A stretch of DNA of 64,000 nucleotides from Papilionanthe hookeriana x Papilionanthe teres (GCA_022702705.1 CM040424.1:77441452-77505451); one strand, 5' to 3'; shown: positions 11,611 through 25,029, counted from the stretch's first letter. Notes: generated from the sequence alone by a model not told the origin. Numbers and translations: made by a program.

Positions 11611-12560
11611 ATGTCTTCTGAGAAAATACATGAAATTTTAGCTATCAGATTTACGGAAAGGTATTATGCAGCATGAGAATTTCAGTTTAAGATATTTTTG
11701 AAAGGTAAAGAGCTTTGGAGTCATATTGATGTGTCTTCTCCAGCACTTGCACAGTTGAAAGATCTTAGTCAATGGGGGGGCAAAGGATGCTTGGATCGTT
11801 TCTTGGATTTTGAGTTATATTGAGGTTCATATGGTAAGCAATTTACGATCCTTTGGAAATGTCGGAATACTTGAAGCATGTTTACAATCAAGCTAATACT
11901 ATAAGACGCTTTCAATTAGAATTTGATATAGAATATTTATAGTTAATGTAGTCTTTCAATTGAACAATATTATTCCGACTTTCTTAAATTTTGGAACAAA
12001 TATTATGGTATTATCTATGCTAAGGTGTCAAAGGAAAATTTAGCTGGTCTTCAGGCTGTTCACGAATTGAGTCGTCGTGATCAGTTTTTAATGAAACTCA
12101 TACCTGAATTTGAAACTGCTTGGATTGGGTTGCTGAATAAAGATCCAGTTCCTTGTTTGAATGTTTGTTTTGGTGAATTACTACACGAAGAACAAAGAGC
12201 GGTGTCACAAGTCGCTGTTAGTGCAGCTAATAGATCATGCTTATTTATAGAGTTGTAGGCATCCTTTTTCTTTCTCTAAGAGCTTGCTTGAAGTCTAGTA
12301 AGATGAAAAGTTAATATGTTGCATATGTTGCTCAGACCCAAGGGAAGGAAACAGTGCAGTATGATAACTACAAAGAATTTGGTCATATTGCCCGTCATTG
12401 TAGTAAACAATTCTGTAATTATTGCAAACAAAAAGAATATATTATTAAGGAGTGCCCTACACAGCCACAAGCCCTTCATGCTGCAGTATTTGACTCTCAC
12501 AATATTGGTTTGAAATCCACAGTTGTTGGCAATAATCAATCTGTTCTCACAACATAGATG
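11611..12560 (+). pseudogene. Copia gag remnant
   Basis: Begins ATG 11611 (MSSEKIHEILAIRF) and reads EFQFKIFLKGKELWSHID, a typical Copia gag block, interrupted by a stop near 11675 and by frameshifts. The stretch NKDPVPCLNVCFGELLHEEQ near 12140 and zinc-knuckle residues near 12360-12455 (FGHIARHCSKQFCNYC, then IKECP) confirm the assignment. The first knuckle has lost its leading cysteine. Confidence 0.75.
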
Positions 12561-12599
12561 GTTTAACAGATGATTCTTCTGCCTTTTTTGTTTTTGATC

Positions 12600-13500
12600 T
12601 TCAAGGGAAATGTAAGATTATTACTGCTATTTTTTCTCCTTGGTTTGTTGATTATGACGCCACAAATTATATGATCGACACATATGATTGATTAGCCCAT
12701 GTACTGGTATTTAACATGTTCAAGTTGCTGATGGAAATATATTCTAATTACGACAGTTTGTGATATTAGTCCCTCATTTCTGACATTTTGGTTTCTCTTA
12801 AATTATCTACTAGCATACTTTCTGTTGTTCAAATGGTGGACAATAACTGTGATTTACACTTTTCTCGTGATGATTGTATTGTGCATGATCATGTATCGGG
12901 GATGGTGATAGCGAATTGAGCCTAAATTTAACAGATTATTTCCATTACAATTTACCATTCATCGGATTTTATCATTAGCTTCTTCAGTTGTTGAAAATAA
13001 GACCGATGTCTGACATAGACGATTTGATCATCCAAATAATGTTGTTTTGAATCATTTGTTATAAAGTTGTGTTTTTGGTTCTACAGATAGAAGTCACTGT
13101 TCTTCTTGTAAATTGGGCAAAAGTAAAACATTGTTTTTTTTTTTCTATTTTGGGTATTCATGTAATAAATGTTTTAACATTATTCATAGTGATGTTTTAG
13201 GAATTGTTCTAGTTATTTTACATGCTTAGTATAAATATTTTTGTGACATTGACGATTACGGTCGATTCACATGGATCTATTTTTTTGTATTCCAAAGTAG
13301 AAGTGTTTACTGTGTTTCAAACCTTTGTGACATATATTGAAACTCAATTCTCCACTTATATTAAACATTATGGTCTGACAGTGGTGGTGAATACATGTCT
13401 TGTTTTTATTCATAACAAGGGTATTGTTTCACAGCGTTCACATCCTCATACAACTCAACAGAATGGAGTTGCTGAATGAAAGAATTGACATCTGTTGGAT
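12600..13500 (+). pseudogene. Copia protease and integrase remnants
   Basis: WFVDYDATNYM near 12640-12675 is a decayed protease active-site region, where D-T/S-G-A would be expected. The integrase follows from about 13080: CKLGKSK, then a D-F/H-SRTFWVYFLK-like segment degraded to TVDSHGSIFLYSKVEVFTVF near 13260-13320, and the conserved HPHTTQQNGVAE near 13440. Multiple stops are present. Confidence 0.7.
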
Positions 13501-14149
13501 ATGATGCGCACATTGTTGTTAGAATCTTCTGTTCCAACTATGTTTTGTATTGAAGCTTTATCTATTGTAGTTTATCTAATTAATTGTTTACCATCTCAAA
13601 AATTGAAGTTTCATTCTGTTTACTATGAAATTTTTGGTAGACATATTAATTATCACATGCTACATACTTTCAGATGCGCTTGTTTTGTTCATTTACCTGC
13701 TCATGAACATCATCAGTTGGTAGCCCAGTCTGGTCAATGTGCCTTTATGAGTTACAATCTTAATAATAAATGTATTGTGTTATGATTCGATTAGTTAATG
13801 ATGGTGTATCTCTCGTGATGTGATTTTCTTTGATCATGAATACTATTTTTAGCATCATCCTTCGACATCTGAGATTATTGTTCTTCCTCACTTTGTTGAT
13901 TCTTCTTTTGATGAATGTTTGAAGCCTGGCCTTGCCTACACACGACGCTTCACCCCTTCATCTCCTGTCCTTCCCAACTCTGCTCCTGAAAATTCTCCAA
14001 CGATTCTTCGTCATTAACTCGACACATTCATTCTCCAGATAGATATGACTATTATGTAATTTTAATTAATACTACAGTTCTTACCCCTTATTCTCAGGTT
14101 GCCAAACAGACTTGTTAAACCCATTAGTTGTAAATGAATTTATTCTCTT

Positions 14150-15470
14150 ATGCTCCGATTAGATGGTTCCTTTGATAGATACAAGGCAAGATTGATAGCT
14201 CTTGGCAATCGACAGAAATATGAGATTCCTTATGAATAGACTTGCACTTGTGGCTAAGATGACGACTGTCCTACTTGTTCTATCTATTGCTGCATCTAAA
14301 GGTTGGTTCTTACGACAGATAATATTAAGAATGTTTTTTTGCATGGGGACCTCAAGGAAGATATCTATATGACTACTCTAGAGTTGTTTTCTACACTCTC
14401 ACATGATGTATGTAAGCTCAAACAGTCTCTATACAGTTTGAAACAAGCTTCATGGGTATGATTTAAAAAGTTTCACAATACTCTTCTTAGCTTTTCTTTT
14501 ATTAAAAATCAGTATGATTTTTCATTATTTCTTTGCAAAACTGACAAATGAATTGTTTTGTTATTAGTCTATGTTGATGGTATTGTCATCATATGATATG
14601 ATACTCAATTGATGTCTCAATTACAAGAGCGTCTTCAAGTTTCTTTTCATATGAAGGATTGTGGCCTTTAACTTGTTTCTTTGGTCTTGAGGTTCATTCT
14701 TGTTCCGTTGGTATTTTTCTTCATCAGCATAACTATATTAAGGAAATCATTGTTTTGGCTGGTTTCCAAGTAGGTCTTCCTGTTGATATTCCATGGAAGC
14801 GAATGTTAAATCTCAATGGAATGATGGTGAATTTCTATCGAATCCATCTCTGTATCAACAACTTGTTGGGAGTCTCAATTCCCTGACTATTACACGTCCC
14901 GTTATTTCATTTGTTGTGGAACAAATTAGTTAATTTATGCAGACACCTAGACATCTTCATTTAGCTGCAGTTCGACATATTGTTAGGTATTGGAAATGTA
15001 CTTCTCATCGTGCTTCGTTCTTCTCTGCGGAGTCTTCTATTCGCTTAACAACCTATAGTGATGCGATTGGGCTGGTTGTTCTGATACATGTCGATCTATT
15101 ACTGGTTGATGTAGTTTCACGGCTACTCTTTAATTTCTTGGAAGAGTAAGAAATAAGATCGTGTGTTTAAGTCTTCTACTGAATCTGAAATCGTGCTATG
15201 TCCTCTGCTTGTTCTGAGATCATTTGGTTTCATGATTTGTTGGCTAAGCTTGATTTTCCTCAACTTGAGTCTACTTCTCTTTAGGCGGATAATACTAGTT
15301 CTATCCAGATTATTATTAATCCTGTCTTTCATGAGCGCATGAAACACATTGAAGTTGGCTGTCATTCTATTCGAGAAGCATATGCTAATGGTGTTATTTC
15401 TCTTCCTCATATCTTTTCTAATCTTCAAGCAGTTGATATATTTACTATGACTCTTTCTCGGCGGCGTCAT
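14150..15470 (+). pseudogene. Copia reverse transcriptase and RNase H remnants
   Basis: DGSFDRYKARLIALGNRQ near 14160 and VFLHGDLKEDIYM near 14335 lead into LKQSLYSLKQASW near 14415 and YVDGIVI near 14570, where YVDD is expected. FFGLEVHS near 14680 completes the RT landmarks. RNase H-like sequence follows (TYSDAIGL near 15050, then EHIEVGCHSIRE-like sequence near 15340 and a final HQFLDV). The Asp to Gly change in the catalytic YVDD alone would inactivate it. Confidence 0.75.
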
Positions 15471-15519
15471 CAATTTCTTGATGTTTTTTTATCAGTCAAT
15501 ATCAATTTAAGAGGGGGAA

Positions 15520-15748
15520 TATCAATCAAGAATGATAGAAATCAGGCAGCTAGAACTAGGAATTTCCTATAATTATGAGTTTCCTTATTTAAGTTTCTTA
15601 TTTAAATTACTTCCAATTTTTCTCTTCTGATTTATCTCTCTTGTTAATTGTACATTTTAGGTTACCTATAATAGATTTTACAGTTATTATTTATTGGAAT
15701 GAAAGCAAAGGGAAAAGACATTCAACCTATTTTCAAAAAAATTGTTAT
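15520..15748 (+). repeat. 3' LTR of the intronic Copia element
   Basis: Follows the polypurine tract gaggggga (about 15511-15518). It matches the 5' LTR with small indels, including an extra cctataattatgag near 15568. Confidence 0.75.
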
Positions 15749-15889
15749 GTTTAGCCATGCTCTTATCTTTGCACCCTATTTGCGCTCCCACTTGATTTCT
15801 TTGTCTTCTCTATTCTCGCTGTCATAATCTTATTTCTGCTCTCATCCCTCTTTTTATAAGAAACTAGGTGTAGTTGGTTCCAATAATCG

Positions 15890-16085
15890 CCATTGGCACC
15901 AACACCTAAACTTTACCTTTTACATTTGTTCTACCCAAATCTTTCATATCACATTGAGAATGTGGTATTTTAACTTTTAAAAAGTGCAATACACATTTTC
16001 ATGTAAAGTTAAGGTGGCATGTATGTAAGAATTGATGTTTCGGGAAATCCATCGGAAATAAGTTGTATGCATGTAAGTCTTCCTT
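15890..16085. repeat. Copy of the AT-rich MITE family
   Basis: Contains the left-arm words aacacctaaactttac and cccaaatctttcatatcaca and the right-arm words ggtggcatgtatgtaag, as in the other copies. The end is diverged. Confidence 0.5.
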
Positions 16086-16559
16086 TATATTATTGTTATT
16101 TTTAAATAAAATTGGGGTATTTTCCATTTTTTCTCCTTTTAAATTTTTGCTTGTTGTCAAGAGCATTATCTACCAAATCAACGATAATTATTTTTCTTTT
16201 GCTCATTTCTGCCTAAAGTAATGTTGTCTTCAAATTTCTTTCATATAGAGGTTCGTATACTCATTCAAATCCTTGCTTTAAAGTTGCTATTTTAAGCAAA
16301 TTCTATTAGCAACAAATGAATTCTCCGTCTCTCCGACTCCATCAAAATCAAGGACACGTTATTTAGTAAATTTTTAAATTCTGAAGTTGTTTTTTCTGAT
16401 TCGCCCTAAGACTATGGGTTTAATAATGTGTGTGATCATTTTTTTAGAAGTTTAATTTTTTCTAAATTTAATTTGAAATAGTAGGGTATGTCATTTTGAA
16501 AATAATATTATAATTTTTAAAAAATAAAACAAGATACCATACATTCAATAGTTTGAATT

Positions 16560-17480
16560 AAACGAGCACAACACCGCGGTTTGACACATCACTTGAATAG
16601 TGGAGCTCGATTAAATAAACTAAAGGATCTATGGTATCTGTTCGGTTATGAAACTATTATATTAGCCAACAAGTTCTCATATTTAATACAAAAGATTAAA
16701 TACGATTTATATAACCTGGGTTCTAAAGTTCTCTACCAGGGCAATCCCCTATAGTTAATTACATCTTATATGACTGTGATTACTTAAGAATACTCTCGAT
16801 TAAGATCAGTGGTTCTGCTTTAAATAATTCAAAAGTTCAAGTTTTCAAGAATGGATGCGAGAAGTCAAAAGGGAACAACTTAAAATAGGAATAATTTATT
16901 TTAGGAGTCCAAAAGAACAAAGTAGAGGATTTAATAGAATTTGAGAAGAACCTCAAATAACATCTCAACTATTCTATTTGTTTGGCTTTGATTTTGAGAA
17001 TATATTATATGATGTTTCATCCTGCAAGTTTTATTATTTAGGACTTACATTTGCACGATACCCGATCGTGAAAATAACCTAATAATATAGGGGGATTTAC
17101 GTCGTACCGCACGGCGACATCAGAATCCTAAAAATGTTAGAATTTATATTGCATAACAGAGTTGTGCAAAAACCTAATGATAAGGTGAGGACTTACGTCG
17201 CGCTAGTCGAACTACCGCGAAATCCTATCACTTGTTATCTAAACTAAAGGAAAGTTTTGCTGATGTAGGGCTGTGTTGTTGCTGTAGATTATCCTCTATC
17301 CGCTGCATCTTCGTCGCGCTACCTGCGAAGACTTGTTCTAAGCTCCAAACTTCTCGTTGTAACAATTGCAGGTTTAGGGTTTAGGTTTTGTATTTACATG
17401 TGTAATTATTATTGAGTCTCATGGTCGGTCGCAGGGTTCCTCCAAAACTGGGTGTTCTATTGCCCTCTATCATAAAGGCC
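16560..17480. repeat. LTR-like segment A (inverted relative to 23735-24000)
   Basis: 17060-17225 contains acttacgtcgcgctagtcg and gatttacgtcgtaccgcac. Its reverse complement aligns with 23735-23960 over the words gcgacgtaa, gcaatata, ttttaggttt/gattc and attaggttatttgcataatcggg. This looks like part of a large LTR. No coding capacity. A short telomere-like ggtttagggtttagg sits at about 17371-17385. Confidence 0.45.
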
Positions 17481-18299
17481 CTTGCGAGTCTATAGAAGCA
17501 ACATGAATAATAAAAGGAAACATGCTACGAAGCGCAGTAAATAATAAACAGTAACATCGCAAGCATGAACTATATGTATATGCAGTAAAGTGCGGTGAGG
17601 AAATGCAGTAAATTGTGCGGTAAAAAAAGTAAAATGTTGTAAATATAAAATAAACCTGCATACCTGATCGGTCTGCTTCCCCTGAAAATCTCGAGAAAAA
17701 CCACAAAAAGCCGTACGGTAAGTCGAAGAAAACAGTTTGGAGATACGAAGAAAATCCAAATGAAATCACGAATGATCTACAATGACTCAAATAAATCGTA
17801 TGAAACATATGAAAAAAAATTTCGAGGAAAGAAAAAACATTGTAAGCATCAAATCGGGATGAACTCGGAATCAGGACCGTGGGTACAATCAGGACCGTGG
17901 GTCAAATCAGGACTGTGAGACCCTAACGAAACACTACGTTTGTGTGATCCAACACTAAGTAAAAAGTTTTGATCTAACAGTCACAGAAAGAGGTAATTCC
18001 TAACCTGGTTCGTACGATTGACCCGTGAGTTTTTTTTTTTTTTGGAAAATGTTTAAAAATATTTCATTTTTTTAAAGAAATTTTGATTTATCATTCATTT
18101 AAAAATTTTTATCATACATATTCCTTTTATTTATCATATGTATTCCTTTTATGCCGTGGAGGCAGCGACCTGAAGATGTGCAGCACTAGCAAATGATAAT
18201 GAGCATGCAAGCTAAAACATATAAGATGCGATACATCATACAAATAGGCAAACATGCACATGCAAATGAACACGTTAAATGATGCGAAAAGCATACATG

Positions 18300-18725
18300 T
18301 ATGCAAGTGACCGGTCGGTCGAGCTGTGGTGGTCGATAGGGACAGTGCTCAGTTGACGGGGCCGGGGTGGCCAATCGAACCAAAGTGAAATACTGATCGG
18401 GTCGGGGAGGCCAGTCGAGGCGAAGTGAAGTGCCAACATAATCGGAGTGGCTGGTCGAGGCAAAGTGAGATGTCGACCGGGCCAATAGGGGCAAAGTGAA
18501 ATGTCGACCAAGCCGGGGCGGCCGATCGTGGTAAAAGTGAGATGCCGATTAGGCCGGGGCCGCCGGGCGGTGCAAGCGCAAGGGTGAGGTGCAAGGTGCA
18601 AATGTGGGGTGCAACATGCAAGTGCGGGGTGTGAGGTGCAAGTGTGAGGTGCAACGAGATGCAAGGAGCAAGTGCGAGGTGTAACGTGCAAGTGCGAGGT
18701 GCAACGTGCAAGTATGAGAATATGA
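18300..18725. repeat. Two degenerate minisatellites
   Basis: 18300-18555 repeats a ggccggggyggccratcg...caaagtgaaatg motif at roughly 50-bp spacing. 18575-18725 repeats gcaagtgcgaggtgcaacgt-type words at about 10-20 bp spacing. The long minus-strand ORFs here are by-products of the repeat composition. Confidence 0.55.
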
Positions 18726-19139
18726 CTTGCAAGATGCAAATGCAAACAAACTCGATAGCAAACCAGGCTCGTGCTAATGCTCTCACTTAGGTACCTAACG
18801 GTTTGAACACTTGGATGTGCGGCGTAGCCGCCTCTTGCTTTGATGAGGCATGTGAGGAGTTTTTCCCCGGGGATTTCAAGGGGGAATCTCTCCACGACGT
18901 TGTGAAATGGACTAGCTACAAAGCTCTTCCCATTTCACAACTTATCAGGACTTTGCAAAGTGAGCTAGCTACAAAGCTTTTTTTCATTTTGCAAAACCTA
19001 ACTCCCAATTTCTCTAAGGAAAATTGGGGAATCCAAAACAAGGGGAGGAAGAGACTCCAGCTTGTAGGGATTTGTGCTAGGGTTCTGTTGACCTAAATTT
19101 TGTCGAGGTTTAGTTTCCTCTTAGAATTTAGGGTTCTAG

Positions 19140-20455
19140 TCTTAGGAGCTTCCCCAACGATCTTAGATTCATAGCAGTGGGACCCACCTTGTTTTAGAAT
19201 ATTCGGAGCCACTCTGTTACTCTTTTGAAGTTTCGCACGAGATTCTGTACCTCTAGTTTATAGCAGGTTGGAATTGACGTCAGGAATTCAAATAGGACCA
19301 TCGAATCTTAGGGTAGCCTTGTGCACGTTTTTGCACCACCGCGCACAAATTTCTCGATTCTCGGCCTCGACGCCTTTAATTTCTCCGTAACGGATCGAAG
19401 CTGAAGTCGATTTGCCTGGATGATCGACAGCAAGCAAGAATTTCAGACAGGACCAAATTTGACGCACTTTCGGCCCGACCGACGACGAAGTTGCCCGAAC
19501 GACCTCGAATCGCGAAACGGACTGCGTCGGTGCGTCCGGAACGCCGAATTTGCTGAGGAAGAACATACAATTTGTCACTGTTCTGAGCACTGGAAAATGA
19601 CATGAAATTCGGCACGTTTAATAAAATAAATTAATAAAATTAGATTTATTTTTTTATTTAAAAAACCCTAAATCCCTAACACACGCACACTCCCAGCCGA
19701 GACTCCTCCATTTCGTGATTTGGCTCCTTCACGCACTCGAGCCTTGGCGTCTGCTTCTCTCGGTCGCACAAGCCCTAGGGCGCCCGAGCCCCTTCCCTCT
19801 CGATTCCGCCTCTTCCTCTCGAGCTCTACTCGGGGGAAGCTCTAGCCACAATTTCTGTTTTGTCGTGACGCCCTAGTCGAGCAAGAGCTCTAGCGCCGCG
19901 GTCCTCTGGCGCGTGATTTCCCCTCCTCGTACATCCACGTCCCTTGTAAAAACTCTCCTCCTCTATCCTCATCTTCCCCACACGACTTTTGTTGCTTCTT
20001 CTAGTTCGGCTCACCGTCGACGTGAAGGCTCCTTCCTCTCTTCGCTTATAAAAATCCCCATTTTGGGAGCTTGAAAGGTTGGCTGAATTTTTGCTTTGAG
20101 TGGGGGAAGTTCTGCCATTTTTGTGTCTCGCTTCTTTATTGTGTGTGTGTGTATTTGAGACATTGGAAAGGCCTTGCTTTTTTTTATTTTTTTTTTGGTA
20201 GAGCTTGAAAAGCTGGCCGAATTCCTGTTTGCAAGAATGAGGTGCTGCTTTTTTTTTTCTTTTCTTCCCCCTCCTTTCTCTCTTCTTGTGTGAGTTTGGA
20301 TTCCAGGTTTGAAAAAAAAATGGAGCTTAGCCCTAGCTTAGAAGGAGGAGGGGTGCTGCTCTTCTCTTATTTTGGTTGGCTCGAGCCTCAATCTTTAGTT
20401 CGGCTTGCTTGTTGGTTCACTCGATCTTTTCTCTTTGTGTTGTTCGATCACTAAG
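19140..20455 (+). repeat. GC-rich LTR/leader-like module, plus orientation
   Basis: 19370-19570 is an inverted homologue of 26050-26250 (shared gcgttccggacgcaccgacg/cattccggatgcactgacg, then gaggtcgttcgggcaac). A promoter/leader-like CT- and GC-rich stretch with 'cctaggg' and 'ccctct' follows at 19680-20040. The same arrangement occurs on the minus strand at 25030-26250. It is probably part of a large Gypsy-type LTR. No confident ORF. Confidence 0.4.
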
Positions 20456-23150
20456 GTACAAGCACTTTTGCTCCATAAGCTTGGCATGATATATTTTGAG
20501 AAGATTTCTTGATGAAAAAAGTTTGGCTAGTTATCTCTTTCCCTACTCTTATTACATGCTCTACTATTGTTTATAAAAAAATGTGGTGTTAGATATATGA
20601 GGCTTTAACGTGGGAATTTGAGATAGAACTCTAAATGGCATGCTCAACTTTTTTTTTACTAATGTTTCTTCATGTTTAGTGAGTTTCACTTGAAAAATGT
20701 ATGCATATTTTAGTCTCTCTTGTTGGCATGCTTTGAAGGATATTTTGTTTCCCTTTCCTATTTTTTTTTATTATTCCATGATTAACTCCCTTCCTTAGCT
20801 AATAGTGGGGTTTGTATATGCCTACTTCTAGCCTTTGAAATTTGCAATGGTGTTTTAGCATGGAAAGAAGGAAGAGGAGAAAGTATTGATTGTTTGGAGG
20901 GTTTGAGCCTCATATGCATGTTTTATAAGTATCCTTGCTTTTTCTTTCATCTATGTTACATCTGTGCTTGAAATATTGTGGCTTCCATTCTTCAAAATTT
21001 GAAATGTTTGGGTTTCTATTTTACAAAATCTGAAATGTTTAGAGAGCTTTTCTTCAAAATTTGAAACGCTTGAGGGGCTTTTCTTTAAAACCTGAAACAT
21101 TTGAGAAGCCTATTTTAAAATAAAAATGGACAAGGAAGGAACATGATGGTTGGAGGGGCTAAGTCTTATGTGTGTTACCTCATAGATGCGGATGCTCCTT
21201 TTTACTCACATTTTTTTTGAGTTTGGAATATTGAAATGCATGTTTAGACGCCTTATACTTGCTATTTCTCATGAGGTTTAGAGTGCTACTCAATACTTCT
21301 AACTGTAATCGTTTGAATGAAAATTTGTTGGTTTGGGAGGGCCTTAAGGGGCTCTTATGGTAGGCTTGAGGTTGGAGACTCTCGGCTCCTTACTTGGGCC
21401 ACGGTTTTGTGATATTTGGAGTAGGGGGATTGGTGGATCAAGCCTCACATTGAAATGTTTACTTGAGAATCACTTATTGTCATACATACCTACTTTATTT
21501 CTATCGCTATATCATTGCATATGTGAAAGAGCTTTTATTTGTTGAAAAATGAAAAAAGTAAAGAAAAGTTGGGAGAGCTTCACATGTTTTTTGAGACCCC
21601 CCCCCCCCCTTTTGTGTTTGGATTTGGCTCGGTTTCGGCCTGTTGTTGTTGAGCCTGGTTCTGTTTCATGTTGGCTCAGTTTTTTTGGTCTAATGTTGGC
21701 TCAGTTTTGGCCTAATGTTGGCTCGATTTTTGGCCCCGTGTGGCTCGATTTTGAGCAGCTTGGTTTTGATACTTGGGATGACCCTATGTTTGGCTTGTTG
21801 ATATACTAAGTTTGGGGCAGTTATGGGCCACGTTGTTAGCATAATTTGGCTTTATTTTCGTCTGGGGTAGGGAGAATTTTGGAGTTCTCTGTTGCACTCT
21901 TTGAAACTTTTGGAGGTTATTTTATTGCATGGGGTTGTTCTGTTAGGTTGTGTTTGGTCATTTGAGTTATGCTTTTGGGGATATTCTGGGACTTCCCTTC
22001 CTCTTTTTTCTCCTTCAGTCGGTTACTTCAGTAAGAGAGTGTGCCTCTTTTAGGGGTCTAGCATGTTCGCATTTCTGTGAGAGGTGGAGTTTTTTTTTTT
22101 TTGGTCTTAGTGTGGATTATCGGGAGTCTGGGATCGCTGTCTGTTTTGTTCGTTTTGGGGGCCGATCCGCCTTCTTTATGTCGTTTTAGGTGGATCGACT
22201 CCTCCTCTCTTCTTCTCCTTGTCTCATGTCTTTCGTTTCTTCTTGCTTCTTGGTCGAGTCATTTGCACTTATGTACGAAGCATAAGTGTACACGTATAGT
22301 CACATTACTATATGTGGGGCCATCAAGCAAGACTGTAAGTAGGATGGTTAGGAGGTGGTGATGACAATGTATTAGAGAGATACGAGGGATGCTTGTAGAG
22401 TAGTATATCTTGACTCTGAGACCCTGAAGAGGGTAGATGAAGGAATTCATGATACTATTCGCCTTTCCTTGGGGTTTCTGCCATCTACACTCTTAGGCTG
22501 TCTGTAGTCCTTGTTCGATTAGGGGGACTAACCTGTGGACTATACTATTTTATAAAAAAACTCATATACATGTTTTAAAATATAAAAAAAATGAAATTTT
22601 CTATACAAGATATAAATTACTTTCCACATTTAAGTTTTATTGGCATGCAAATTGAAATGAATGAAAATTCAGAAAGGTCCACGGTTGGTCCTCTCGAGTC
22701 GAGGTAGGACTGTCTTCCGTAGGGTGTCGGTCTGGTAGCTAGCACCTAAGGCCGGAATATATATAGCATAGCTCCGAGACCTCCGCGCCATCGTGCTTAC
22801 GGTCCTCCCGGACTTGTAGTCCGTCTTCGTGGCTTTCTTACATTTTTTCTCGGATTTCCTACGGGTTTTCTTTACAGATTTACTCTATGGGGTTTTTTCA
22901 CGATACTTCTTTGTTTTCTTTTTCGATTTCTTTATTTTCTTTCGTCTTTCTTTTGAGGCTTTCTTTCTTTCGCTTTTTTTTTTTGGTATACCACCGGATT
23001 TCAAACTTCACCTTTCCTGCACACACTTCAGCACACACCACGGGTTTAGACCTTAGCGTGACATATTTTCTTGTTTTCTTTTAAGCTCTAATCCCTTTGC
23101 AGGAAGCAATAAAATAAAAAAATAAAAATAAATAGGTGGCAATGCATTGT
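20456..23150. other. Intronic T-rich DNA, no gene recognised
   Basis: Short internal repeats are visible: gaaatgtttgggtttc/gaaacgcttgaggggcttt at about 21000-21110, and gttggctcagtttt at about 21650-21750. ORFs here are low-complexity and unsupported. Confidence 0.4.
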
Positions 23151-23164
23151 GTGTATCCAGTGAT

Positions 23165-23640
23165 TACGGTACCTTTACAGTACCATTTGTTCTTTTGCTA
23201 CACTGCTTGTTTTACCTTTTATAGCACATATACTTGTTTAGTTTAGTCCTTTTTGCTTTACTCTTTACAACAAATATATATGCTTAGCTTATTCTTGCTT
23301 GTTCTAATTTTTCATAGCACCTACATGCTTAGTGTACCTTTTCCTGCTTTACTTTTTCATAGCACATATACCTGCTCAGTTTAGTCTTTCCTGTATACCT
23401 TTTTACAGCACGTATACATGCCTAGTTCAATTCCTCTTGTTTGCTTCTTATAGCACCCATGCATGCTTAATTTAGTCTCTCATGTTTACTTTTTTTTTAC
23501 AGTACATATACATGTTTAGTGTAGCTCACCTGTTTTACTTTTTCATAGCACCCATGCATGCTTAGTTTAGTCATTTGTGTTACTTTCCACAATATATATT
23601 TCTGTTTTAACATAGAATGCTTGGGAGACATGTTTCTTGC
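23165..23640. repeat. Tandem repeat, about 58-bp unit, roughly 8 copies
   Basis: The unit contains tagcacatatacatgcttagtttag followed by ttttgctttacttttt. Copies start near 23222, 23265, 23315, 23357, 23405, 23450, 23500 and 23545. Copies are diverged and vary in length. Confidence 0.65.
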
Positions 23641-23734
23641 CACTTAGCATAGCACAACCCTCTTTGCATGCTGGTTTAATTTTCCTTTCGCACCTTTCCT
23701 AGGATAGGGGGGATCCACTTTCAAATTTTAGAAC

Positions 23735-24000
23735 TTCGAGGTAGCCTGCCTAGTGCGGTGTAAGCCCTCATTTCCTCTCTTAGGCTTTTGCACGGTGTGC
23801 AATATAGGCCATAATTCATTTTAGGTTTCCGAGATCGTCGTTCAGTGCGACGTAAATCCTCCTACCATTCAGGTTATTTGCATAATCGGGTGGTTATCCT
23901 ACCTTTCCGGTTATTTGCATAATCGGGTGGTTATGTAAATGTAAATCCTACAATTAAAACTCGCAAGATTGAAATTTAAGTTAATTTACTCTTCAAATTG
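23735..24000. repeat. LTR-like segment A' (inverted homologue of 17060-17225)
   Basis: Contains cagtgcgacgtaaatcctcc and ggttatttgcataatcggg, the second word twice in tandem at 23873-23935. Homologous in reverse complement to segment A. Confidence 0.5.
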
Positions 24001-24342
24001 AGGCCTAACAGTAGGATAGTTTGGGGCACTATTAAGGTTCGCCTCAGAATCTGCGGTGCCTCCTACCTCTCTTTTTTTTGGATTCCTACGAAAAACTGTT
24101 CCAATTTTAAGTCATTCACCTATTAGATTTCCTATTACCACACTACTTTGAAAATTGAAGTTTAAGTTAATTTACTCTTCAAATTGAGGCCCAACAGTAG
24201 GAGAGTTTGGGGCACTATTGAGGTTCGCCTCAGAATCTGCGGTGCCCTCTACCTCTCTTTCCTTTAGATTCCTACAAAAAACTGTTTCAATTTTGAGTCA
24301 TTCACCTATTAGATTTCCTATTACCACACTACTTTGAAAACC
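23968..24342. repeat. Tandem duplication of about 186 bp
   Basis: Two consecutive copies run from attgaaatttaagttaattt to cacactactttgaaa and differ at few positions (ggcctaaca versus ggcccaaca; cctcctacc versus ccctctacc). The low divergence points to a recent duplication. Confidence 0.8.
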
Positions 24343-25029
24343 CTACTATTTGAATTTACGAAGATAGACACCTTTGATCTAAATCGAGAGATTCTTTCGG
24401 TGTGACTTGGCAATATTTGAGGAGTAGTTGATTTATCGAGGCTGCGCTTTATAGAGAGCTTTAAGAACCTAGGTAATATAAACCCTATTTAATTCTTTTG
24501 TATTAAATAGAGGAATTTATCGGTCAACACAAAAGGTTCGCAGACCAGAACAAATGTCATAAATTCTGTAGTTTATTTGATCGAGCCGTATCATCAAGCA
24601 GTGTGTCTATTCCTCGGGATAGATGCATCGCTTGCGATCTTGTGCTGGTTTATTGAAACTACTAAATGAATGAGATTAGTCCATTCTCATTTTTCAAGTT
24701 TAAAAGATTATTTTCATAAATCCATATATAATATTAAATTAAATCAAAACCCTATTTTATAAAATTAGAAGTCATACTTTTCAAAAATCTCCACTCCAGA
24801 CGATTCGACGACCGACAAGTTCATAACAAAGTGGGGTTCACTCGGCTCTACGAAGGGTAATTGGCTGCGCATGAAAAGTCCTAACCTAACAGCTCGCTCT
24901 AGGAATGCAAACGATTCATCACATAGGGCACGTGGCCGCGCCGGCTCACGCTGGCGTACGCACCCCGTGTAGGCGATCGAACCCACACGCATAGCTACAA
25001 TAAATCCTAGGGCTAGCTAGAAGGAAAAG

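Larger units (their letters stand above)
10865..15748 (+). mobile_element. Decayed Ty1/Copia LTR retrotransposon, nearly full length
   Basis: The two LTRs (10865-11077 and 15520-15748) share tatcaatca, ggcagctag, ttattggaatgaaagcaaa and cattcaacctatttt. A tRNA-Met-type primer site (tgtatcagagcca) follows the 5' LTR, and a purine tract (gaggggga) precedes the 3' LTR. The domain order gag, protease, integrase, RT, RNase H is that of Copia. It lies sense to the NAC gene in intron 4. Many stops and frameshifts mean it is not autonomous. No clear target-site duplication was seen. Confidence 0.85.

Noticed and set aside
17371..17385. Telomere-like ggtttagggtttagg
   Set aside because: Only about two units; too short to be an interstitial telomere tract.
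18275..18895. 206-aa and 145-aa minus-strand ORFs
   Set aside because: They run over minisatellites; the proteins are repeats of HLAPHTC-type words with no domain.
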